Assembly (NCBI GenBank): GCA_030746435.1
Contig: JASLMV010000009.1
Coordinates: 1-64,000 of the forward strand
Direction of reading: 5' to 3'
Source of the DNA: Gammaproteobacteria bacterium
Lineage (GTDB): Bacteria; Pseudomonadota; Gammaproteobacteria; Steroidobacterales; GCA-2729495
Length of the DNA stretch: 64,000 nucleotides
Numbering within the stretch: position 1 is the stretch's first letter; the number at the start of each line of letters is the position of its first letter. Below are positions 8,170 to 16,962 of the stretch, piece after piece. The position numbers and the translations under genes were made by a program. Under the pieces are notes generated by a model. That model saw nothing but the letters and a program-made list of their open reading frames with translations, searched no databases and was not told the origin of the DNA.

Positions 8170-9138
8170 CTAGAGGGGCCCAACGTCGCGGTTGAAGTTG
8201 CGCACAAATATCGTTTTCGTAATCTGCATTCGGCGGAAACTGTCATTCGGCGCGATGTCGCCCAGGTTTCCGTCGAGGGGTGTATAGCTGGCGCCGTCCA
8301 CGAAACCTCGTTCCTCGTACTCGGCGCGGAGGAGCATCCAGATACGTACCGCCATAACGGTAGAATTGGCTATGATCGGGTCTTCGGGATCGACGTAGCG
8401 GTCGATCTGGCCATCGGGGTTACCGGAACCGTCCAGGGTGTCTACGCCGAACTGGATTTGCATGTTCTCCACGCCGGCGATTACTTCTTCGTCAACCATT
8501 TGCCCCCCGTTCAGCGTCAGCCGGCGCAATGACGGTATATCGTCGAGGTTTGCGGAATCCTGGCCGATGTACCAAACGTTAAAGGCGTAGTCGAACGTAC
8601 CGGTACCCGCACCAAACGTGGCCGGAATGTTGCCGTCATCGAACAGCGCACTGCGTATGCGGTTGCTCTGCACCTGCACCGCCCCTGCACTCAGGGGCCG
8701 GGTCTGTCCGCTGGCATGCCTCACCATCAGCACGTCGGTGTTACCTACGATGCCGTCCCCAAAGGTGGGACAGTCATCCGTGAAATCTTCGGCATTACCG
8801 GCATCAACGTTGTTCAAGGCATCCAGCGACGTATTTACATCCAGCGCCCAGTTGGTCACAACATTGCCGTTACAGGTAACGCCCACACCAGTGGTATCGA
8901 CGTTGAAAGTGTTGTTGTTCTGACCCCAGAAACCGGCCAGACGGACATCGGGTTCCATCACCGTAAGCGCGAACCGCATATTTTCCTGCACGCGCGCTAT
9001 ACCCTCCGTGGCCTGGTAGTTCGCCCGGCCCTGGTTGTAAACCGTTACGGCGCCCAGCACGAGGAACAGACTGATGGTCATCGAGATCATCATCTCGATG
9101 AGGGTCATGCCGCGCTGCTTGTTAAAGTCCGTGTGCAT
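8170..9138 (-). CDS. pilW: Type IV pilus minor pilin PilW
   Basis: 322 residues from the ATG at 9138, chosen because GAGG lies at the right distance; GTG 9150 and ATG 9144 are in-frame alternatives that would overlap pilV. The leader ends in KQRG, followed by MTLIEMMISMTISLFLVLGAV, with Glu5 present and Met in place of the usual Phe at position 1. ARVQENMRFALTVMEPDVRLAGFWG is the diagnostic PilW helix ('eNaRfA...lr.aGf'). The protein should be a component of the minor-pilin tip complex with PilV, PilX, FimT-like protein and PilY1. It directly follows pilV with almost no gap. Confidence 0.9.
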   Translation of the reverse strand: MHTDFNKQRGMTLIEMMISMTISLFLVLGAVTVYNQGRANYQATEGIARVQENMRFALTVMEPDVRLAGFWGQNNNTFNVDTTGVGVTCNGNVVTNWALDVNTSLDALNNVDAGNAEDFTDDCPTFGDGIVGNTDVLMVRHASGQTRPLSAGAVQVQSNRIRSALFDDGNIPATFGAGTGTFDYAFNVWYIGQDSANLDDIPSLRRLTLNGGQMVDEEVIAGVENMQIQFGVDTLDGSGNPDGQIDRYVDPEDPIIANSTVMAVRIWMLLRAEYEERGFVDGASYTPLDGNLGDIAPNDSFRRMQITKTIFVRNFNRDVGPL

Positions 9139-9146
9139 CGCCATCC

Positions 9147-9605
9147 TCACATTCTTGCCGTAAGCGTGTAGGCCAGATCTTCATCGAAGCCGGGCTCCGG
9201 CCACGATATAGTGATTGTGTAGGTATCCTCCGGAGCGCCCGCGGCAAAAGTAATATTTGAGTCAGCGCCGGCCGGCAAACGAGCAGCAACTTCGGCTTCC
9301 CATATCGCCACGTCTTCACGCGCGACCTGGGTCCGGTCGCAATCGACGCCACCGTTCGTGCAGTCAGACATCGCACCTGCCAGCGTATAGTCGTCCTGCG
9401 CAGCCGGGTTCGTGCGAATGCGGTCCATCATGTCTGCCGCCAGCGTCACCGCAGTGGTCCGGAAGACTGCCGTACGGCCCGCCCTGAGACCTTCCACGTA
9501 CAGGGCCGCAATACCCAGCATGCCCACCGACAAAATAACCAGCGCAATCAGCGCTTCCAGCAGGGTAAATCCGCGTTGGGTTTTGTTTGTCTGCACAATT
9601 GCCAT
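9147..9605 (-). CDS. pilV: Type IV pilus minor pilin PilV
   Basis: 152 residues from the ATG at 9605, which has GGAG six bases upstream; earlier in-frame starts lie inside the preceding gene. The leader ends KTQRG, followed by FTLLEALIALVILSVGMLGIAALY, the PilV (type IV pilus modification) signature with Glu5. The rest of the protein carries a Cys pair (SDCTNGGVDC). Its stop codon lies against the start region of pilW, so translation is likely coupled. It is a minor pilin of the priming complex. Confidence 0.9.
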   Translation of the reverse strand: MAIVQTNKTQRGFTLLEALIALVILSVGMLGIAALYVEGLRAGRTAVFRTTAVTLAADMMDRIRTNPAAQDDYTLAGAMSDCTNGGVDCDRTQVAREDVAIWEAEVAARLPAGADSNITFAAGAPEDTYTITISWPEPGFDEDLAYTLTARM

Positions 9606-9649
9606 CAATAACTCCATTGCGTTTGCAACTCGCTTGGCGAGATGCTCGG

Positions 9650-10282
9650 CTAACAGCCTCCCGCAGGGTTCGCGCCGGACTGTATTTCGGTCTGCGCGCG
9701 ATGAATCTGCGGCCGGCCCGTCGGTGTGAGCTGTATCCAGCGACCCGCCGCTATGCCACCACCCGTGTTGTGATTGCCACGGTAGTCGCACAACTGAAAA
9801 TTGAAAATGGCGTTGTTGCCGCCAACATTTGCACGTGGAAAACCGGTGTTCGAAAAATTTAAAAACTGGCGCCCGGCAATCACATTCGCCGTATCGGCGA
9901 TCGTAAGTATCACATCGCCGTTCATCGGCCCGTGTGCATACAGAATCTCATCGCCACCGTCGACGGTAAGGTTCGGGTTGTTTAGCGGGCCGTCCCTGAA
10001 AACGATCCAGCCCTGCGACATCGGAGCGGTATTGCTGCAACTCGGGCTTGCTGTATTCCAGTTGGAACTTGCACAAACCGTGACATCGGCGCGCTGCTTA
10101 ATAGCCTCGGTACGCGCCGTATGCAAAACGACACTTACGTCGTTGGCTGACGTCGCCATACGATTGTTCGCCAGGAACGTGCCGAAGGACGGCACCCCTA
10201 CACTCAGCAAAATAGAGGCGACAAACAGCACGACCATCAACTCGATGATGTTAAAGCCCGCTTGTCTATGGGGTTTCAGCAT
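9650..10282 (-). CDS. fimT: GspH/FimT-family pseudopilin
   Basis: 210 residues. The leader MLKPHRQAG precedes FNIIELMVVLFVASILLSVGVPSF: prepilin cleavage site and Glu5 are present. The helix FLANNRMATSANDVSVVLHTARTEAIKQ and a C-terminal NTGFP/TPTGRP pattern are those of the GspH/FimT/FimU family. It is the first gene of the seven-gene minor-pilin operon, 44 bases before pilV. Whether it corresponds to fimU or fimT of Pseudomonas cannot be settled from the sequence. FimT members can bind DNA in natural transformation; that function is not shown here. Confidence 0.88.
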   Translation of the reverse strand: MLKPHRQAGFNIIELMVVLFVASILLSVGVPSFGTFLANNRMATSANDVSVVLHTARTEAIKQRADVTVCASSNWNTASPSCSNTAPMSQGWIVFRDGPLNNPNLTVDGGDEILYAHGPMNGDVILTIADTANVIAGRQFLNFSNTGFPRANVGGNNAIFNFQLCDYRGNHNTGGGIAAGRWIQLTPTGRPQIHRAQTEIQSGANPAGGC

Positions 10283-10723
10283 TGCTTAAATCCGTTTAAA
10301 CGCAGGGCCGGGGGCCCGATTCCGGTGACAGGACTTTGCGGCCGCTGTCGTGTACACGCGGCTGATACTACGGAGCCGCACCCGGCAATACATTGAACAG
10401 AATCACGAAAGCCGCGCCTGACCCGCACGGTTGACAGCTTTGGGCATCTTGCCTCGGTGCAACATGCGATCCCGAAGCGCTGCCAAGCCAAGAATATAAC
10501 TAATTGTTTTTACAGGTTTTTATTAGGATCAAACCAGTATTTTGCGCGGCAGCGCAAGCGCCGGGCCCGGCTGACATAAAATTGCCTTTGTGACGCCGCT
10601 CACAAAACCGTTCCTGCAAATACCGAATCGACTAACGGTCGGCTGCCGAGGATGAGTGGCATCGGACTCGAGACCGGCAACTAAATTTGCGCACTCCCTT
10701 TACCCGCAGCACACAGAAGCTGG
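10283..10723. other. Intergenic control region upstream of the minor-pilin operon
   Basis: This 441-base gap has no supportable coding region. It holds the CRP-type palindrome at 10587-10606 and an AT-rich tract around 10490-10535 that would suit a minus-strand promoter. I could not identify convincing -35/-10 or sigma-54 elements. Both flanking genes point left, so the region most likely controls fimT and the genes after it. Confidence 0.5.
10587..10606. promoter_or_regulatory. CRP/Vfr-type operator
   Basis: TTTGTGA-N6-TCACAAA is a perfect palindrome containing the CRP half-sites TGTGA and TCACA at the canonical six-base spacing. It is centred about 315 bases upstream of fimT. The only gene downstream on either strand within 4 kb in a suitable orientation is the pilin operon. 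Pseudomonas Vfr and xanthomonad Clp, both CRP relatives, control type IV pili, so a cAMP or c-di-GMP responsive regulator here is plausible. Confidence 0.65.
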
Positions 10724-11278
10724 TCAGAGCAGATCAATAAGCCGTTCGCGAACCAGCTCTTTCACCAGCGAAATTGCACAGATACCGGACATCACGACGA
10801 CGATGGTCATGAAGTCCCATTCGTTGAGTACAAAGCCCAATGCAATCGCCGCACTGGGCGGATGCTCGGTATCAGTAATAGCCATGACAAACATTGCGCC
10901 CCCTACGGCCACTGCGCCCAGCAGTATTCGGAGGCTATGTTCATCTACGTTGGCCAGTTCTCCTGCTACAACCGCCAGTAACGACAGGCAGCAACCCACG
11001 GTCATGCCGACAATATAACCGCCAATGAGGCAGCGGGGCCGCGATGCGCGCAGGCTCGGGCCCGAAAATGCTACGCAGGAACTGGAACCGAGGGCCGCAA
11101 TAAGCACGGTCTGGTAGACCGAATCGAGCAACGTCAGAACGAATAACATGGTGCAGGTGACGAACAGGCACTGCAAAAAATAACTCGTGCGGTAGCGTGC
11201 GTACTTGGGATCGATAAGATAAGAACCCAGCCTTAGCCGTGCCAGCAATCCGGATTTCTGACCCACCTGGTTATTCAT
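10724..11278 (-). CDS. HPP-family integral membrane protein
   Basis: 184 residues with four to five transmembrane segments. The motif TEHPPSAAIALG contains the HPP signature that names the family, and ALGSSSCVAFSGPSLRASRPRCLIGG is the conserved first-loop region. Some HPP proteins of plants and cyanobacteria transport nitrite; most bacterial members have no known role. The gene starts three bases after the Rdx gene (11282-11563), so the two probably form an operon. It has no C-terminal CBS domains, unlike many long HPP proteins. Confidence 0.85.
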   Translation of the reverse strand: MNNQVGQKSGLLARLRLGSYLIDPKYARYRTSYFLQCLFVTCTMLFVLTLLDSVYQTVLIAALGSSSCVAFSGPSLRASRPRCLIGGYIVGMTVGCCLSLLAVVAGELANVDEHSLRILLGAVAVGGAMFVMAITDTEHPPSAAIALGFVLNEWDFMTIVVVMSGICAISLVKELVRERLIDLL

Positions 11279-11281
11279 TCG

Positions 11282-11563
11282 TCAGGCATCGATATGGCCG
11301 AGATCACGGCCGGGCGCAACGATATCCCGCACAGCCTGCTTGATTTCCCTGACTTCCGGAAAGCGCTTCTTTGCGGCCCGGGACCAAACCAGTTCGGAGT
11401 CGATATGGACATCGAAGACACCCCCGGTTTCGTCCGGAATCAGTGTCACTTCGCCAGGTTCCTCGCCAAAGGTGCTGAGCAATTCCTGCGCCAGCCAAGC
11501 CGCGCGCAGCAACCATTTACAGCCCGTGCAATAGCGGATACGCACAACTGGGCGGTCGCTCAT
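11282..11563 (-). CDS. SelT/SelW/SelH (Rdx) family protein, Cys form
   Basis: 93 residues from the ATG at 11563 with a GGGAAG ribosome site. RIRYCTGCKWLLRAAWLAQELL near the start is the Rdx signature; the position that is selenocysteine in animal SelW (CxxU) is cysteine here, giving a CTGC redox motif. FPEVREIKQAVRDIV near the end is the conserved C-terminal element. The fold is thioredoxin-like and the role presumed redox, although bacterial members are uncharacterised. Short spacing links it to the HPP gene. Confidence 0.85.
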   Translation of the reverse strand: MSDRPVVRIRYCTGCKWLLRAAWLAQELLSTFGEEPGEVTLIPDETGGVFDVHIDSELVWSRAAKKRFPEVREIKQAVRDIVAPGRDLGHIDA

Positions 11564-11666
11564 ACGCTTCCCCTGAGCCTGGAACACCCGGCAGGGTCAG
11601 TATCGCAGAGCTCGCGGAATGACGCCACGAGCACGAGGCCTCGCGGCTGACGAGGACGGCAGCCGT

Positions 11667-11900
11667 TTAGATGTGGCCGCGGGAGTTCAGTAGCGCTGCT
11701 CTCCGGCTGGTCGCGGTCGTGTTGATCTCGTCGACTACAACGCGGATATTCTCGGAAGGTTGCTCGTCCGGTTCCAGCTCTTCCGCGGATTGCCGGGTAA
11801 TGTCGACGGTGGAAACCAGGTAGGGATCCCAGGTCTGATCGGTGACGGGCTCTGATTCCGTGCCACTCTCCGAATCAACGTGGTCTGCATCGGGATGCAT
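11667..11900 (-). CDS. Small acidic protein of unknown function
   Basis: A 77-residue protein with no recognised domain. The start is well supported: AAGGAG lies about eight bases before the ATG. The first half is strongly acidic (HVDSESGTESEPVTD and EELEPDEQPSEN), with no cysteines and no signal peptide or membrane segment, suggesting a soluble, partly disordered cytoplasmic protein. The C-terminal part (NTTATSRRAALLNSRGHI) is basic. It stands alone between the Rdx gene and lptG. Confidence 0.6.
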   Translation of the reverse strand: MHPDADHVDSESGTESEPVTDQTWDPYLVSTVDITRQSAEELEPDEQPSENIRVVVDEINTTATSRRAALLNSRGHI

Positions 11901-12280
11901 ACTCTTTCTCCTTATTATTTTCGGCCGGGGCGTTGCCGATGCTCCGGTATTCGGGATGGGGCCGCATTTATTGTTGGTTATAGTGCGGTCCTGCCGATTA
12001 CCGGGCTACCGGGCGCCAATGAGTGCGCCACAAGCACTGGCAAGATTACCCCACACATATGGAAGCCACGACCGGGGCCCGCAAACCCTTGAAACATGTA
12101 CGCAACAAAATTACATAATGCCCGTCCGGAACAACTGCCCAATGTCCGCCTCCCCCGGGTGGCTGCTGGCAGCGATGTACGGCTGGTTACCGGTAATGGG
12201 AATTATGCTGGTCGCATCCGTTCCGGTGGTCGCAATACCGGACGACGCGGTTGATGCAGGTAACTTTCGAAGCGGCGAAG
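11901..12280. other. Intergenic region without a supported gene
   Basis: 380 bases between the small acidic protein gene and lptG. A plus-strand frame from 12141 would encode a short hydrophobic peptide but has no ribosome site and runs into lptG. It presumably carries the promoter of 11667-11900. I see no terminator for lptG and no repeat. Confidence 0.4.
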
Positions 12281-13339
12281 CTAACGCAGCCGGCTCAGTG
12301 CAAACAGCGTAACCACTGCCAGCAGCACGGTCGGGAACCAGGCCACCAGCAACGGGCTGAGTTCGAATACCGCACCGCTGTCGGCGAGCGTCCGGCTCAG
12401 AAAGAAATAACCTACCCCGATAAGCATTCCGATCAACATCCGAGCCCCGGCGCCGGTGCTGCGGAGTGAACCGAACACGAAAGGTAATGCGAGCACACAC
12501 ATTATCGAAACCCCGACTACCGTGGAGATACGGCTCCAGAACGCGATCTCGTAGCGATCCGCATTCAGCCCGTTCGACCTGAGGTACTGAACATAGGTCC
12601 ATAGTGCCGTTGCGGTCAGGCTGCTTTCGCGCACCTCTGTTATCGCCAGGAGATCGCTGAGATCTTCAACCTGACTCCTGTCTATATATGTTTCTATCGT
12701 GACCCTCTCCGGGCCCAGGATAGACTCCCGGTAGTTGGTTACCGACCATGCGTCATCTTCCGCCTGCACGGAGTCACCGCGCCCTATTCCGCTCAGCGTC
12801 GTTTTATCCCCCATGCGAAATACGTAAACGCCGCCAAAGTCGATGCCATCTATCGAGGGACGCAGGTTAAAGATCGTATTGCCATCCCTTAACCAGGCGC
12901 TGGCTCCCGTCATCTCCGCATTGCCGCTCTTGGCGACAGCACGCATCTGGCGTGCGTAGAGATCCATTTGCGGAGCCATAAATTCCCCAACGACGCCCCC
13001 GACCACTGCGAGGCATAAACCAACCATCGCAACCGAACGCGCTATACGTTCAACCGGTATTCCCGCGGCACGCATTACGATCATTTCACCGTGCGAGGCC
13101 ATGCCGCCGAGGGCAAGCAGCGCCCCGATCAAAACGGAAACCGGCAACAGACCAACCGCGAGCCGGGGTAACTTCAGCAGGACGTACTGAACAGCCATGA
13201 TGAAGTCGTAATCACCCTCGCCTATATCATTTAGTTGCGAAATAAAATCGATGAAACCGCCGAGTGACAGAAGTACCAGCACGACCAGGCCGGTCGAGCT
13301 TGCAATTTCGCGGAAAAAATAGCGGTTAAGAATTCGCAT
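12281..13339 (-). CDS. lptG: LPS export ABC transporter permease LptG
   Basis: 352 residues with the YjgP/YjgQ permease architecture: three transmembrane segments at the N-terminus (RYFFREIASSTGLVVLVLLSL onward), a periplasmic beta-jellyroll domain (about 135-260) and three C-terminal segments. GEMIVMRAAGIP is the conserved coupling helix contacting the LptB ATPase. With LptF and LptB2 it extracts lipopolysaccharide from the inner membrane toward LptC-LptA-LptD. Its start overlaps the end of lptF by 14 bases, the usual lptF-lptG arrangement. Length matches the family (about 360). Confidence 0.96.
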   Translation of the reverse strand: MRILNRYFFREIASSTGLVVLVLLSLGGFIDFISQLNDIGEGDYDFIMAVQYVLLKLPRLAVGLLPVSVLIGALLALGGMASHGEMIVMRAAGIPVERIARSVAMVGLCLAVVGGVVGEFMAPQMDLYARQMRAVAKSGNAEMTGASAWLRDGNTIFNLRPSIDGIDFGGVYVFRMGDKTTLSGIGRGDSVQAEDDAWSVTNYRESILGPERVTIETYIDRSQVEDLSDLLAITEVRESSLTATALWTYVQYLRSNGLNADRYEIAFWSRISTVVGVSIMCVLALPFVFGSLRSTGAGARMLIGMLIGVGYFFLSRTLADSGAVFELSPLLVAWFPTVLLAVVTLFALSRLR

Positions 13340-14435
13340 TCGCCCGCCTCGAACCCGCCGTCATAACTCGGCTGAAAACTCCGTTCTGGCGCATCAGCAT
13401 GATGACCGCAAACAGTAAAAAAAGAGCATGCACCCACCAGAGGCCGATCACCGGCGAAATAAGCTCGTCCTCAACCCATGCCTTCGATGCCCCGAGCATG
13501 TTCGTATAAATCAGGTATACGAGGATGCCGAGCGCAAGGTTGTTATAGCGGCCCTGGCGTGGTGGCGCCCTGCTCAGCGGCACCGCGATCAGCGTCAGCA
13601 CCAGCAGCATGATGGGTATGGAAAAACGCCACTGCAACTCGGCAATGGTCCCGGGACCCGGTGTGTCCAGCAATTCCATCAACGTCATGGCCTCTTCCTT
13701 AAGGTCTTCGTGCAGTGACTCACGGGCCTCGAACGGTATGCCGTGCTCCCTGAAACGCATAACCGTGAACTCCTGCTTGCCCGGCACACCTTCATAGCGC
13801 CGGCCATCCCTGAACAGGATTTCCTTTTGCCCGGTCTCCGTGTCACTGTTCTGGCTGGCTTCATCGGCGACGATCACAATCACCCTGTCGTCCCGGCGAC
13901 GCTGAACGAATACATTTTCCAACACACCGTTCTCGTTGATACTCTCGGCATACAAAACTGTCTGCTTGCGACCAAAAGAGTTAAAACTTCCCGGTTTAAG
14001 TACGCCGAGGTCGGATTCCTTTTCCGCTTCATCGGTTATTTTCTGAACAGCACGCACGGCTGACGGCCCGGCCTCGATCGCGAGCCAGCTAACGGCGACG
14101 GCCAGCCCCAGGGCAAGCACAATGATCGGCCGGTAAAGGGCCATGTTGCCAATGCCGCATGCCTGTAGCGCGGCCATCTCACTGTCACGATACATGCGCG
14201 CGAGCGCAAGCATGATGGCCAGAAAAATTCCAATAGGGATAATTATGGTCAGGTACTGGATGGACGACAGGCCCATAACCGCGAAAATCGCATCCTTGGG
14301 TATGTCGGCACCGGCAACATCGTCAAGCACGCTGGCAAACTGATCCGTCAACAAAATAAGCATCAGCACGCCCGTCACGGCAACCCATGTCTGGCCCGTT
14401 TCCCTCAATATATAGCGGTTTAATATGTCGCCCAT
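13326..14435 (-). CDS. lptF: LPS export ABC transporter permease LptF
   Basis: 369 residues. Same layout as LptG: MGDILNRYILRETGQTWVAVTGVL at the start, coupling helix MYRDSEMAALQACGIG, a periplasmic domain from about 120 to 260, then IPIMLLVLTLIAVPLSRAPPRQGRY, the LptF-typical SRxxPRxGRY-like turn, and two further membrane segments. It forms the heterodimeric permease of the LptB2FG complex. It is divergent from pepA, the arrangement found in many gammaproteobacteria, so the 203-base gap at 14436-14638 should hold both promoters. Confidence 0.96.
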   Translation of the reverse strand: MGDILNRYILRETGQTWVAVTGVLMLILLTDQFASVLDDVAGADIPKDAIFAVMGLSSIQYLTIIIPIGIFLAIMLALARMYRDSEMAALQACGIGNMALYRPIIVLALGLAVAVSWLAIEAGPSAVRAVQKITDEAEKESDLGVLKPGSFNSFGRKQTVLYAESINENGVLENVFVQRRRDDRVIVIVADEASQNSDTETGQKEILFRDGRRYEGVPGKQEFTVMRFREHGIPFEARESLHEDLKEEAMTLMELLDTPGPGTIAELQWRFSIPIMLLVLTLIAVPLSRAPPRQGRYNNLALGILVYLIYTNMLGASKAWVEDELISPVIGLWWVHALFLLFAVIMLMRQNGVFSRVMTAGSRRANANS

Positions 14436-14638
14436 TACTACTCACGCACCCATGTGGATTCAACACCATCCGGGATCAGCCATCTTCACCACGCAAGAGA
14501 GAATCAAGTACACTACAGCGCACTTGCAAGTTACCAGGCGCTGCAACCCCGGTATCTTCAGGCCTCCCCGAGTAACGGGTCAAGTATTACGTCCTTCCGG
14601 GGCCGTACGGACCGACGGACACGAGTCAGGAGCTCGAA

Positions 14639-16123
14639 ATGCGCTTTGTGGTAAACACGGCAAAAGCAGCCGCGCAAAAAACGGAGCTGGCGATCGTCGC
14701 CATATTCGAAGATGGCGAGCTCGGCCCACCAGCGCGGGCGCTCGACAAGAAATCTAACGGGTTGATATCCGCGGTGGTCGACGGCGGCGATGTCGCCGGT
14801 AAGGCCGGCGAACTGTTACTCCTGACCCAAACTTCCGGCTTGCCATGCAAACGCATATTACTGGTCGGGTGCGGCGCACGCGCCAGCTTCGATCGCAAGG
14901 CATTCAGGAAAGCGCTAACGGGAACGATACGCTGGCTGTCGCGAAAACCCTACACAACTGTTTATTCATTCCTCGCCCAGGAAAACGTCAGGGGCGCCGA
15001 CGCGGAACGCATGGCCCGCATAACCACGGAATGCTGGCACACAACCACCTACAAGTTTACGGAGATGAAGTCGAAAAAGGACAAAAATGATAGCGCGCTT
15101 AAGTCCTTCGGCATCGCAGTCAAATCTTCCAAGGTTGTCACCAACGCACGCAGGGGCGCCCGACAGGGCAACGCGCTTGGATTGGGCATGAGCTTCAGCC
15201 GTGACCTTGCGAACCTCCCGGGGAATATATGCACACCTCGATACCTCCTTAAGAAGGCACGGGCTCTGGCGCGCGACACGAACAGACTAACCTGCAAAGT
15301 GCTTGGCGAAGCACAGATGAAAAAACTCGGCATGGGATCGCTGCTGTCGGTGACGGCCGGTTCCGTGGAACCCGCACAGTTCATCATCCTGGAATACAAG
15401 GGTGCGGCTGCAAGTACGGCGCCTACCGTGCTTGTCGGCAAGGGGATCACCTTCGACACGGGCGGCATATCCCTGAAACCGCCTGCAACAATGGACGAAA
15501 TGAAGTTCGATATGAGCGGCGCGGCCTCCGTATTCGGCACTTTTAAGGCGATTGCAGAACTGCAACCGACAATCAATGTCATTGGCCTTGTCCCGGCCTG
15601 CGAAAACATGCCGGGCAGCAAGGCGACGAAGCCCGGCGATATCGTTACATCGATGTCGGGGCAGACTATCGAAGTGCTCAACACCGATGCGGAAGGCCGG
15701 CTCATATTATGCGATGCACTGACCTACGCGCACCGCTTCGAGCCTGCAGCAGTCATAGACATAGCAACACTGACTGGTGCGTGTGTCATCGCGCTCGGTA
15801 AACATCATTCGGGCCTGATGTCGACGTCCGACCAGTTAGCCGGCCGCCTGCTCGCCGCGGGGGAAAAAGCGGATGACAAGGCCTGGCGCCTGCCGCTGAC
15901 GGAAGAGTATGCAGACCAGCTCAAGAGCAACTTCGCAGACATAGCCAATATCGGCGGGCGTGAAGCCGGAACCATCACGGCAGCCTGCTTCCTCGGGAAA
16001 TTTACCGAGGGGCTGGAATGGGCACACCTCGATATCGCGGGGACGGCCTACCGTGGCGGTGGCTCCAAGGGAAGTACAGGCCGGCCGGTGCCCTTGCTGT
16101 TAGAATTTCTGCTCAGTCGCTAG
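14639..16123 (+). CDS. pepA: Leucyl aminopeptidase (M17), PepA
   Basis: 494 residues, the usual PepA length. The C-terminal catalytic domain has all the metal and catalytic signatures: VGKGITFDTGGISLKP (Lys and Asp ligands), MSGAASV, and the M17 signature NTDAEGRL. The N-terminal domain is the macro-like fold. The enzyme is a hexameric two-metal exopeptidase of the cytosol; in E. coli PepA also acts as a DNA-binding accessory protein in Xer recombination and carAB regulation. The ATG follows CAGGA. It heads the pepA-holC-valS series conserved in Pseudomonas-type genomes. Confidence 0.96.
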   Translation: MRFVVNTAKAAAQKTELAIVAIFEDGELGPPARALDKKSNGLISAVVDGGDVAGKAGELLLLTQTSGLPCKRILLVGCGARASFDRKAFRKALTGTIRWLSRKPYTTVYSFLAQENVRGADAERMARITTECWHTTTYKFTEMKSKKDKNDSALKSFGIAVKSSKVVTNARRGARQGNALGLGMSFSRDLANLPGNICTPRYLLKKARALARDTNRLTCKVLGEAQMKKLGMGSLLSVTAGSVEPAQFIILEYKGAAASTAPTVLVGKGITFDTGGISLKPPATMDEMKFDMSGAASVFGTFKAIAELQPTINVIGLVPACENMPGSKATKPGDIVTSMSGQTIEVLNTDAEGRLILCDALTYAHRFEPAAVIDIATLTGACVIALGKHHSGLMSTSDQLAGRLLAAGEKADDKAWRLPLTEEYADQLKSNFADIANIGGREAGTITAACFLGKFTEGLEWAHLDIAGTAYRGGGSKGSTGRPVPLLLEFLLSR

Positions 16124-16183
16124 CCACCGTGCTGGGCCAGACGGTAGCGGCGCAACAACACTTAGCCAACAGCGGGGACAAGC

Positions 16184-16618
16184 GTGCCGGCATCGACGCG
16201 GGTCGATTTTTATATTCTCGAAACCACCCGGCCAGGAGGGCGGCTACACTTCGCCTGCAGGTTAACGGAGAAAGCGTACAGCCAGGGCAACGCGGTTTAT
16301 GCACATACCGAGTCTGAACAGGATGCGAGCCGGCTTGATGATCTCCTGTGGACCTTCAGACAGGGAAGTTTTGTGCCACACGAACGGCAGACCGGTGGAG
16401 AGCCGGCCGCGCCGGTCAGCATCGGGACACCCACTGCAAGTAAACGGGACGGCGAGGTGCTGATCAATCTCTGCAACAATGTGCCCGAATTTGCCACAGG
16501 GTTTTTGCGCATAGCGGAGATCGTTGACGGCAGCGAGAGTTCTAAAGCGGCGGGCAGGCAGCGTTTCCGGCAATACAGGGAAATGGGTCTGGAACCGGAA
16601 ACACATACAATCAGTTAA
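16184..16618 (+). CDS. holC: DNA polymerase III chi subunit
   Basis: 144 residues from a GTG with a GGGGA ribosome site. TRVDFYILE at the start, ACRLTEKAYSQGNAVYAHTES, the central LDDLLWTFRQGSFVPHE and INLCNNVPEF are hallmark HolC segments. Chi pairs with psi (HolD) in the clamp loader and contacts single-stranded DNA-binding protein. It lies between pepA and valS in the conserved order. No anomaly. Confidence 0.94.
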   Translation: MPASTRVDFYILETTRPGGRLHFACRLTEKAYSQGNAVYAHTESEQDASRLDDLLWTFRQGSFVPHERQTGGEPAAPVSIGTPTASKRDGEVLINLCNNVPEFATGFLRIAEIVDGSESSKAAGRQRFRQYREMGLEPETHTIS

Positions 16619-16653
16619 CGACCGGAACTGTCCGGTTAAGGGAACAGGTACGC

Positions 16654-16926
16654 GTGACGATGAGCAGCGATGACGAAATACCGGTATTGCGTGATGCGGT
16701 AGCACGCAAGCCGCGGCCCGGGCTGAATGCAGAGCAGATCGATGACCTCTGTGACAGCCTGAATGCCAAAGCATGGGTACTTATAGATAAGCTGGTTGGC
16801 GACGCCCTGCAGGAAGTAGAAGATGCGCTGCGGCTGAAGATCAATGACCGGCTCAGCGAAGAATTGCCGGAGCTGATCGAGGACACGGTACGCGAAAAGC
16901 TGGGCTTGGCTCCAGACGAAAGCTGA
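16654..16926 (+). CDS. Small conserved-position protein between holC and valS
   Basis: A 90-residue acidic, soluble protein predicted to be mostly helical. The segment from about residue 25 to 85 (LNAEQIDDLCDSLNAKAWVLIDKL ... RLKINDRLSEELPELIEDTVREKL) looks amphipathic, possibly coiled-coil or a small helical bundle. Pseudomonas genomes have an uncharacterised small gene at the same place between holC and valS, which supports a real gene, but no function is known. The start may be this GTG (CAGG just upstream) or the ATG two codons later. Confidence 0.75.
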   Translation: MTMSSDDEIPVLRDAVARKPRPGLNAEQIDDLCDSLNAKAWVLIDKLVGDALQEVEDALRLKINDRLSEELPELIEDTVREKLGLAPDES

Positions 16927-16962
16927 AGGCCGGGCATAAGGACAAAGGATACAGACGCGCTG

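Noticed and set aside
12141-12312. Short plus-strand hydrophobic peptide overlapping the end of lptG
   Set aside because: No ribosome site, no homology recognised, and it overlaps lptG antisense.
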